A stretch of DNA of 64,000 nt, from the NCBI GenBank assembly GCA_009767595.1, contig VSDK01014170.1:197606-261605 (forward strand), written 5' to 3'. The notes under the pieces are model-generated. The model was not told the DNA's origin and made no database searches. It saw only the letters and a list, made by a program, of their open reading frames with translations. Of the stretch, positions 1 through 10,900 are shown in pieces (positions within the stretch are counted from its first letter, which is position 1; every line of letters starts with the position of its first letter). The position numbers and the translations under genes were made by a program. Source of the DNA: Symbiodinium kawagutii. Taxonomy: Eukaryota > Sar > Dinophyceae > Suessiales > Symbiodiniaceae.

Positions 1-1133
1 TTTTGTCTTGGTACGTTTTGCTGTGGTACGTTTGGTCTTGGTGCGTTTTGTCTTGGTACGTTTTGCTCTGGTACGTTTTGCTGTCTGGTACGTTTTGACT
101 TGGTACGTTTTGCTGTGGTACGTTTGGTCTTGGTACGTTTTGTCTTGGTACGTTTTGCTCTGGTACGTTTTGCGCTGGTACGTTAAGTTGTGGTGCGTTT
201 TGCTCTGGTACGTTTTGCTGTCTGGTACGTTTTGCTGTGGTAGGTTTTGATTTGGTACGTTTTGCTGTGGTACGTTTGGTCTTGGTACGTTTTGTCTTGG
301 TACGTTTTGCTGTGGTACGTTTTGCTGTGGTACGTTTTGCTGTGGTACGTTTTGCTGTGGTACGTTTTGCTGTGGTACGTTTTGCTGTGGTACGTTTTGC
401 TCTGGTACGTTTTGCGCTGGTACGTTTTGATTCGGTACGTTATGCGGTGCGGTACGTTTTGTCTTGGTACGTTTTGCTGTGTTTACGTTTTGATTTGGGA
501 CGTTGTGCTGTGGTAGGTTTGGCCTTGGTACGTTTTGTCTTGGTACGTTTTGCTGTCTGAGTCTTGGTACGTTTTGCGCTGGTACGTTTTGCGCTGGTAC
601 ATTTTGGTTTGGTACGTTTCGATTTGGTACGTTTTGCGGTGTGGTAGGTTTTGTCTTAGTACGTGTTGCTGTGGTACGTTTTGATTTGGGACGTTTTGCT
701 GCGGTACGTTTGGTCTTGGTACGTTTTGTCTTGGTACGTTTTGCGCTGGTACGTTTTGCGCTGGTGGGTTAAGTTGTGGTACTTTTCAATCTCTGGTAGG
801 TTTTGCTGTGGTAGGTTTTGATTTGGTACGTTTTGCTATGGTGCGTTTGGTCTTGGTACGTTTTGTCTTGATACGTTTTGCTGTCTGGTGCGTTTTGCTG
901 TGGTACGTTTTGCTCTGGTGCGTTTTGTGCTGGTACGTTTTGATGTGGCGCGCTTTGTCTTGGACCTTAGGTTGTGGTGCGTTTTGCTCTGGTACGTTTT
1001 GCTGTCTGGTACGTTTTGACTTGGTACGTTTTGCTGTGGTACGTTTGGTCTTGGTACGTTTTGTCTTGGTAGGTTTTGCTCTGGTACTTTTTGCGCTGGT
1101 ACGTTAAGTTGTGGTGCGTTTTGCGCCGGTACG
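1..1133. repeat. 15-bp satellite, consensus GGTACGTTTTGCTGT
   Basis: More than 70 head-to-tail units built on GGTACGTTTT followed by a variable five-base tail (GCTGT, GTCTT, GCTCT, GCGCT). The period is 15, a multiple of three, so long open frames appear in all three plus frames (VVRFA, LWYV and GTFC types). These are repeat artefacts, not genes. The tract runs off the left edge, so its full size is unknown. Variants such as GGTACGTTTGGTCTT recur in the same order, which hints at a higher-order repeat of several units. A shorter inverted relative lies at 34440-34632. Confidence 0.97.
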
Positions 1134-1916
1134 CTTCATCATCGCAACCTTCCCATCATTTTCTCCTACTTCATTATCATCACCATCATCTTCACCATCA
1201 TTTTCGCTGCATCTGTAAATCGATCCGTTATTATTTTTGCTTCGTATACTTGAGGCTGCTATAACATCGCTTTTTTCGCTCTCGGGCCAACCGTCGTCTA
1301 GTCTGTCCCCTGTCCCTCCTCTCGCTTCTATGTATGTCCTGAGCTATTCCCCACACCCAATTATCCAGAAACATGAAATCAGCAACCCTGACTCATGATC
1401 CTCGACTCATGCTTGAACCCAAAAAGGGCTCCAGACTCATATAACATCTTCGCACAGCATCCGCACCCCTCAAGCCCGAAAATGGGTGTCGGGTCGAAAT
1501 CCGCAGGAAGAATGCCTTTGACTCAGGCATGTGAGGTGGTAGCAAATAATACTTCTTGAGGAAAGGTAGGGAAGGAAAAAAGCAGCACAGCACCTTACAG
1601 CATCAAAGAGGAAACCAACCATCCGCCGCAAAGGACCTGACAAAAATGCAATCACATGCACAAACATGCATAATCACATGACAAAATAGATCAAAATAGC
1701 AAATAATTCAAGCAATGGCTTGCTTTCCGCCACCATGTCAAGAGACAAACCGGAAGAAAGCACACACCACTCACTTGCCATGCATGCATGCATGGGTCCC
1801 ACAAACACAAAAAGCCGACGGGTTGCTGAAACGATGCCACCTTGATAAGAAACTGATTGCATTTGAGGCAAACACATTCAGAAGCGACTTTTTTCCTAGC
1901 CAAAAAAAAAGTCTGA
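1134..1916. other. No gene recognised; probable 3' flank of the acyl-CoA synthetase
   Basis: A short CAT/CTT-rich patch (about 1135-1210) is followed by unremarkable sequence. No frame shows recognisable protein similarity. Since the minus-strand acyl-CoA synthetase ends at 1917, this stretch probably contains its 3' UTR. No clear polyadenylation signal stands out, and dinoflagellate genes often lack AATAAA. Confidence 0.4.
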
Positions 1917-4900
1917 CTATGTGACTGTGTGTAACCAATGTGTAAGCATTATCGGTGACTTGACAAAACGGCACCTAACGCTGCTCAAGACTAACTCGAG
2001 GACGGCGCCAAGCAACAGCTTGGCACGGATGACTTTCTTGTCAATCTTGCCCGTGCTCGTCAATGGTATGGCATCCCACACCTCGGTGGCAAAGAATCTC
2101 GAGATGAAGAGTCAAAATTATACGAACAAAATATAACTAAAGTTGTGACTATCATGAGTAAAGTATGACTTAAAGATACTTACAGATACTTACAGTACAT
2201 TAAAGTTGGTCAACGCAATGTCACTCCTTGAATCCAGAACTTCTGTCAACTTCTGAAAGCATCTTCAAAGACCCTGTCTGATCCGTATGGGCGTATGGGC
2301 TTGTAGCTGTGCGTAGTACAAGTATCCTGTAGTCAACTTCATATTCAGCAGCAGCTATTGCATCCATTCCTCCTACTGGACTTAGGCTAAGCGCATGTAA
2401 ACTTGGTGCGTACAACCCCGCTTTGCGTCGACGCACATGTCGTGCGTTGAAAGATCCAGCCGTTCATTGGCTCGCTTCCAAGAGACAATGATGTCATCGG
2501 GCAGCTGGAACTTTGCAAAACTTGAGGACAAGTGCTGCCGAACCTGCACTGCTCTGTTGCGGTTTGATGATATTTCATATATGGTATTTTAATGTATTTT
2601 AATGTATTTTAATGTGGTCTTGTAGTGGAACTGCATGGAAGGGAAGCATGCGCACCAAACGTCGCTGATGTGATATGAATGGACAGTGAAGGCTCGGAAC
2701 TATCGCTTCGTCACAGCACTTGCGCAAGGCAGAGAGGCAGAGTGGAAACGTCCAAGAATTCTGGACGTGGGAAAGGAGGCGTGCAGAAGTGGTACTTACT
2801 CTGCGAAAACTTGCCTGTGGACATGGCGTTGCCACTTGGCAAGCCATGCGGTGGAACGTCTGCCGGGGCCAATCTCTCCATCTCTGTCTTCCGCGACCTG
2901 TGTATCTATGCATCTGTGTATCTACCTATCATTATGTATCTATCATTATCCATCCATCCATCCACCCGTCCGTCCGTCCATCCGTCCGTCCGTCCGTCCG
3001 TCCATCCCTCCATCCGTCCATCCGTCCATCCATCCGTCCATCCGTCCATCCGTCCATCCATCCGTCCATCCGTCCCGCCCATGTGTCCATCCGTCCGTCC
3101 GTCCGTCCGTCCGTCCGTCCCTCCGTCCATCCGTCCATCCGTCCATCCGTCCATCCATCCATCCATCCGTCCGTCCGTCCGTCCATCCGTCCATCCGTCC
3201 ATCCATCCATCCATCCGTCCGTCCGTCCGTCCATCCGTCCATCCGTCCATCCGTCCGTCCGTCCATCCATCTTTCCTTATCCAGTTTTGCTTGGGTGTCC
3301 AGAGGGTGCGGTGTCAAAAACATTTTAGGGATACCGCTGGAACACAGCATGCACCTGCCACACAAAATCGAAACCACGCTGACTCCACCTCGTGGAGTCT
3401 GCTTTGAAAAGGCCTTGCAACAAGGTGCCTGCCCCCAAAAAACATTTCGGATGCAAACATCGTAACCCATTGAAAAAATTATTTCTGTGCGAGAATGTCC
3501 TGATTTCCAAAAGCAAATCTTCCAAACTGCTGAGAATGACTGTGTTGAAAATGAGCTCTCACCACAACCACGTGCCGCTTTTCTGCACCCTGAAAAAACT
3601 GGCAGAGGTTCACCCCTCCCTACGCGCTGTTATGCCCCTTTCGGTCACAATAACAGTTTACATCATTTTACATTTTGTGAAGTAGCAAATCTTTTTCCCA
3701 CCACGCAAAGTGACCCCCGCAGAAATCTTGCGGGGACGCTCTGACGATGTGATGCCTTATTTTCAACACATTTTTGAACACTTTCTGAGCACAACATTGC
3801 TGACTTGACAGCACCGCGCCACGTTGCAGAAATCACTGAGGTATTTTGTCACTCTTTGGACAATCAATCGGTTTTGATGGTGTCTGATGCGCTCATTGGC
3901 CATACCAAATTTTGCATTTTGATGCCGTTCGGACTGGCAAGCAAAACAATAACTTAAAACCGCATATCCTTTGAAAAACTATACATATACAGTATACACA
4001 TCTGTTGCCTTTTCAACCATTTGCGATCTCACTACTCTTGTCACCACTGTGCAATTTTCAGGAGCTTCTTCATGAGCCTCTGCAACCGCAACTGGGCCGA
4101 TGTTGGTTTCCCACATGCCCCACCCTTCACAAATAGTGAAACCTTGCCAAGAACTTTCAGGTCCTTAGAGTTTAGAATCAAATCCCATCCGTTTTTGGTA
4201 TGCTGCAAAAACGAGCCATATCTCCCTCACGCGTGGCTGTGGCACAGCAGTGGTGGTGTCCTTGATGGGTGGTAGGTGGCGCTTGGGAGTTCGCAGTTGG
4301 TGGTGTGTGGATGCAACATGTGCAACAGTTGAACTGCTGCCGTCAGAAGCTTCCAACTGCGATTTGAAAACATGACCTGTTGGCCACGCCTTGTCCAGCA
4401 AATCTGCAGAGCTTTGACCCTTGGCCAGCGTTATGACCTGTGCCGCATGGAAGTGCATTGGGCTACTGCAGGCACTGATGGACAAAGAGATTGTGAATGA
4501 CAAGCTGCTGCAATAGGCCGCTCATCCCATTTCGGATGGTGTACGCCCACCACTGCGGCCATCTCGACTTCCTTCATGGCGGCAATCCTTTGGCGGCACA
4601 ACGCATCGGACAATTTTGCGAAACAATGCAGCAGTACTGCATCTATGTACCTATGTATTTATACATGTTTAGATTGTTTAGAGTTCTCACATGTTCTCAC
4701 CATAGCCCACGGGAGCTGCTTTGCTGGGGGATCAGCCATTTTCCATTTTCATGATGTCCATGAAGGTTCACTTACAAACTGATGCTCCCCTGTGCTCCAA
4801 GCGTCTGGTTCTCCATGTCAATGGAAGAAATCCACTCTCCACCCGATTTTACGACCTCAAAAGAAATGAAGAATCTGAGTCTCCAATCACAGCAGTGGCA

Positions 4901-7900
4901 GAATGCTCCGATATGCATACTTGCAGCACAGTGCAGCCGGATGACGTCTTTTGAGCGATCGCTAATTACAATAGCACCTTCCTCATCGATCTTGGCCACA
5001 TCGCCAGTGACCAACCAACCATCGTGAAATTTCTCGGGCGCATCGACTTGGAAATACTCCTGGGACGCAAAGTCGACAAGGTGTTGAAAAAGTGGCGACC
5101 ACCGCGAAACGGAGAAATCAAACCTCTGCCACGATTGGGTCCATGTAGCCCGGCTTTGAGCTGTCCCTTCGAAGCAATTTTGGCTCCACCTGTTGAATGT
5201 GCAAAGTGTATTTATACATATATATATACACATATAGAGGTAAATGTATGCATGTACAATCATATAGAAAAACATATTGAACAATACAAACAACAATAAG
5301 CAGTATAAATACAGATCAAATGCACAAATCCGTGTAAATATAGGTGTACGCACATGTAAGCAAACAAAAATATATCTAAATACAGATTTGAAAAATATGT
5401 ATACATACGTATCTAAATGTAAATGTGCAAATGCATATGCATATGCATGCATGTAAAAGATTGCAAAAGTGTATGTAATGTCATGTCATGTCATGTCATA
5501 TAATGTAATGCAATTTGATGTAATGTGGTGCAATGTACTGTACTGTCATGTCATGTAGTGTAATGTAATGTAGTGTCATGTACGTAATGTAATGTAATGT
5601 ATGTATGTTTGAAAATGTTTGCAAACTTTCACTGGATGTCATGATGCCACATCTTTGAATTTCTACAGCTTCTGTGAAATTCCCCTGCGTCAGTAGCTGA
5701 TTCGTACTGCAAGCAACTCTAGGTAGTCGAAGAACGAAGTGGACCCTCCCTACCAGTAGCACATTGCAAAGTAAAGTCCTGAATCACCCACGGACCACGC
5801 ACCAATAGTTCCCCAGTTTGGCCATTAGGCAGCTCCCGCGACAAGTTGTCCACATCAGCCTCATATATTTTCATGGAGATGAGCGGACCACGTGTTGACT
5901 CAAAAGGAACTATCGCTGGTTGAGATTCACCGGCCGTTCCTGACCATCCAAGCATTCATCTCATGTAACCCGCGCACTTGTCCTAAAATTTGATCCATTC
6001 CATTCCATACCCAGCGGTCAAAAGTCAAAATGTCATGACCATTCTTGTCTAGTTGCAATTCGCACTTGAATGCAGGGATTTGGCAAACCTGCCTTTGTGA
6101 CCTTAGCTTTGGACTATCGGCCCTTCCCTGCCACCGCCCACAACTTCAGTGCTGGCGGAAATGATTTCTGCATGCCTTATTTGAATTTATTTGATCCTTC
6201 TCTGCATCACCATGTCCAAGTGCGTGTTGCCCGGCTCAGCTTGCAAACCATTAGGGCGACCAGCAGCACACACTCTTTCTCAATACAGCTTTCACTGAGG
6301 GCGGCTCGTTCTTGAATTTCTCATCTTCGGACTTGGTAAGGTCTGAGTATTTGCACACCTTGCATACGTTCTTTTCTTTGGCGGACTCTCTCTTGCAACA
6401 TAGTTCAAACATCTTCAAAATCTTCTGGAAAGCACACATTTTAATCTGCTACATGCTGCCGTCATTTGCAAATTGAAGCACTTCAACCATGGCACTCGCT
6501 GCGCGATGGATCCCATGGGATTTGTCTCTGTCATTCCCCATCCTTCAGGGTAGGAATTTCTCAGCGAAGGGATGCCACACTCAATCCACTGCAGTGACTC
6601 AGCTTGCAAGTCACTTAACGGGGATCCCAAAGAATCCCAAAGATACGGCCTGGTGAGCATAGTTTCAGCCCTCATTAAGCATGTGCTTTCAGTGTGATGT
6701 GGTTTCATCGGACTTCTTCTGTGAAAGGCTTGGGAACAATCATGGTTGGTGGCACGGCCACAATTGCACCATCAGAAAAAAACAATCAAAAAAAGGTTTT
6801 GAGCCAAATCCAAAGCAGTGCTTTCACACGGTGCTTCCATGCCCACAAACGAGAAAGCCGATGCCTTGAAGAAACTCTACGCCAAGCCTTGGCAAAGAGA
6901 TGCTCATGGTGCTTGGTGCTTCATAGTGCTTCAATGACTTGACCCGGCTTTTTACGTTTTATGTCGTCTTATTGACTGTTCCTTCGCGTATCTTTGAGGT
7001 CTTGAGCTGTTGGACCAAATGCATGCCTCGCGAGAGCCTTTAGTTTCCAGGTCATTCCTGGAGATCAACTTAAGAGCTTGATCAACTTTTCTCTACGAGC
7101 CGCGAGTAACCATGAGAGTGGCCATACAAAGGTGCCCATGTGCTTCGTGAATCATCTCTAATGACCCCCGGAGCATCAGCCGTTCCTTGGTCGTTCCCCA
7201 GGTTCCCAAGGGTCCCTCGCTTCTGAGCCTAGGTGCCTGTCCAGGAACCAGCGCATAAGCTCCGGCTGAGGCGCTGATCCACCACAAGTGAGGCGCTTTA
7301 AGGAGCTCAGTTGAGGACGTAGGAGGTCCACCCCCTGGTCCCTCAGCACGCCAGGTAGCGGTGTCAAAGCTGCTCGAACTACATGCTGCCATATCTGCAA
7401 TACAATCCCCCAAAAATGTAGTATGCACAATAAACATCAAGCGAATACATGCAAATGCGGCAAATACCAGTAGATGAACTTCCTTTTGAGAAACGCAGTT
7501 GCAGTTTGGATACTGCATCAGCTGCTGAGCTGAACTGAATCCAACGCCGCAGCGATTCAGTTTTGGGCATCTAAATCAAGGTCCAAAACGGTCACGTCAG
7601 AATAGGTGATGAGCTTTGGATGTTTGAGGTCTGGCATCAAGTATTGAGCATATGACCTACTGCGGCCGTTCGTATGTTCAACTGAGACTGAGTAGACCGA
7701 TTTGCCTCAAAGTTTGTGCCGTCCATGACAAATGCTAGAGCTAACATGAGCTAACTACGATCTAGAGGCTTAGAGAACTCTATCTGCAGAGCGCAGCGTT
7801 TGTGAATACTTGGCGTGATCAATCCACGCTTGTGAAAATGCATCCCTGTGTATCCCTGCATACAAAACAGAGGCAAATAACCCACGTTTATGACATATTA

Positions 7901-10900
7901 CTGCGCAATCTCTCTGTCATGTGATTGATCCCAAGTTGTGGAAGGAACAACCATAGAACTTTTCAAACATAGAAGGCTCTTCAAATGCATGCAAGCTGGG
8001 AGCCCATCACACCCTTGATACGTGAGAAGCATCAACGTACTCCCCAACAATTCCCAGGGCTTCAAGTCTGGAAACCTTGTGTGATGGCCGCTTTTGCTTG
8101 ACAAGCTGCTCAATGTAGGCTCGTACACCTTGCCACACTGTTGGCACGCCAGTGGACAAAGCCACCTGCGTCCAGTGTCAAGTTTCGTCGAGAGTCTAGT
8201 CTAGCTGCTCTAGATCGCTGCTCCAATGGCTTGCACCCAGAAAAACACCCAGGCACCCACCATACAAACTCAGAATTCATCAGCCTTTTACTTCTGAACC
8301 TCAAAATTGTCATGAAATTACTATATATCATATATCAGAGAAATCGCCGCAAGGGCAAAATATTGGAGACAAGGCCAAAACCCGGAGAGCAAGTTGTGAT
8401 GATGAGAGTCCATGATTTTCGTCGCCAACTTTTGCATCTTGTGTTCAGAAGGAGCAATTGATGTCCGAATCTGGGGCTGCACCGAAGCTACAGTACCTTC
8501 CAGTCGATCATCATCTTGACCAGCGAAGCAGGATCCATGAAGCGGGAAGTGAAAACAGAACGTACACCTGGAGACAACAAAACAGCAAAATAAGTCCTGC
8601 CTGCAAAAACTGTTACATTGGCTCAAAAAAACATAAAACTGGACCAATATGGATCAACATCACAAAAAAACGCAGTTTGTCTGCATGTATGTGTCTTCTA
8701 CAAGAAGTGGCACGCACACATACACACCAGCCACACGTCCATACATATCACATACTGAGCCGAGGCACCGCACATCAAGAGCGCGAAGGGGGTACCCCAG
8801 GAGAGCACATGAAACATCGGCACAAAGGGCAGCACCACCTGCAGCTGATTTTTGATTCGACGTGACTTCTCCAAGTTGTCAACACCAAATCATCCAAAAT
8901 CCACGTGGAGGATACGCATGGACACGCTGGCTTCAACTTTCGGTTTCACACAGATTGCACGCATTGCATGCGCTTTCCTCAAGGTTTGTAGGTTGTTGGG
9001 AGCTGGCCCTGGACTGAGATCTTCGTTTGCTTTCCATTGCTTTCCCATCCACTGCTATCATACTTGTCATCCACGAGGGTGGTCATCACAACGTCGTTCG
9101 TCATCGTCATCGTCATGGTCATTCTCATCTTCGTCATCGTTGTCTTCATCCTTGTCATCATTGTCATCATCATCGTCATAGTCCTCGTCCTGTCCTCGTG
9201 CTCGTTGTCATCATCATCCTACTCAGCAAAAATGGTCTAGCAAGAATTTCTCGGAGAGACCACCGTGCAGGATGCCACAGGCAAATAGAACCCTTTGCAA
9301 CGAAATGGGTGCCCCAAATTTCGATCCCACGGGATCCCGCGGGACCCTGCGGAGCCCTACATGGATCAAAACCATGACTTTTGCTTCGGAGCGCGTGCCA
9401 AATCTATCGCACCTCGAAGCCTCTTAAGCACAGCTGATCACCCTGAGGTGCCACCAATGTGTGCCTGAGCCCCACAAACTGAACCAACATACAAAGCCCC
9501 CTGGTGCGAGTGTTTTTCGCAAGCAATTGAAAGCCATACATATTTTCATTCTTGTTGGAAATCATTCAACCAAGCGGAGAGAGAGATATCATATAGATAG
9601 ATAAATAGATAGATACATAGATTAAACAAATCATCATATCTCTCTCTCTCTCTCGCTGGGCTTGGCTGTCCGCCGCCTCACAGAGGCGCCCTAAAAGGTC
9701 AGACCAGGGCGTGGTGCCGAGGCCAACAAAACCTAGGAAAACCTGCTGCAAATTGTATGGAATAAACAATGCAATCATCTGCCTTAGAGGCAGGAAAAGA
9801 TCATACATGTGCATATATGTCTTTAAATGTACTTTTATATCATCTATAAGGAAAATACAAACACGAGACAATCTAGAAGAACGACAGCAGGTGTTTAAGC
9901 GTCTTCGCAGTGCAAAGCAGGTTGCAAATAGGTTGACCGATGGCTGTAGGACACACCTTTTGGCTTGCCAGTGGTGCCTTTCAGAGACAGCTCAGGGCTG
10001 GGCTGTCTCTCAATGAGAAAACAACCATGGACGTGTAGTCTGTGTCAGCTCTCAGTTTTCGATGCAAACTCTTCACTTTGCAAGTTGTTGACCATTGCAA
10101 GGTTCCAGTTGTGCTGCGAAGGCATATAGATACACTGATATGCACATCCACAAATGCATATGTTTGAGGCTCTTTTGGCCTCGGGTTTTTGGTTCCTTCT
10201 CATCTATCTCCTTTTTTAGGCCAGCTTGTTTTGCCACAAAGATTCGCATCATCGCGACATGAGAACAATATTTTTGGTTTGAGACGTTCCCAAAAGCATG
10301 GCACATGCAAACAATCCTCTACTTTTCGCTTGCATCAACCGTGTCACAACGTGTCGCAGCAATTTGGACAGAAAACTTGGTTTCCTGCAAATGCTCACAA
10401 GTGCTTTCAAATCAAACGCCTGAGGTATAGCAAAGACCCATGGTTGTAGTCTCCGGAAAGTGCGGCCATTGAAAGTCTTCGCTCCCTGAACTTAGAAACC
10501 TCGGCTCAATAGATTGCAAGCATACTGGCTTTGCACAGGCATGATCAATGAGAACAATTTGACCAAGTGTGGCTCTTTCGAAACAGTTTACCATGCATCA
10601 TAATCACTTGTAATCCTATCCTGCCTTTTGTGGTATGCAGTTATGCTGTCAATATAAATGTGCCATCATGTTTTTTTAAAAATGCACGAAGCAGCTTGCC
10701 ATGCACATCCATTCACCCATCTCTCGAAAATTCAGATGCGCCTTGGGCATTGCACAAACCCGCTCAATCTGCTTATTGCATAAGCATATCCTCTCCTATC
10801 CTCCCAAACGCCAGCCAAAAGGCCCTTCGTAGTCAATCGCTTTGGCTGCATCTAGTCCTTCAAAGCACGCTGCGAACATGGGGTGAAAAATGCTGAAAGT

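Noticed and set aside
8..1107. Open frames of 60-107 codons in the plus strand of the left satellite
   Set aside because: Period of 15 bases keeps all three frames open; the peptides are translations of the repeat.
2679..3470. Proline/serine (SVHPSIRP) and DGRTDGWM open frames up to 259 codons
   Set aside because: Generated by the CCAT/CCGT tetranucleotide repeat in an intron of the acyl-CoA synthetase; open on both strands.
6796..6812. Minus-strand match to the spliced-leader end (TTGAGCCAAA on plus)
   Set aside because: Lies in an intron of the acyl-CoA synthetase with no gene start near it; a ten-base match is not significant alone.
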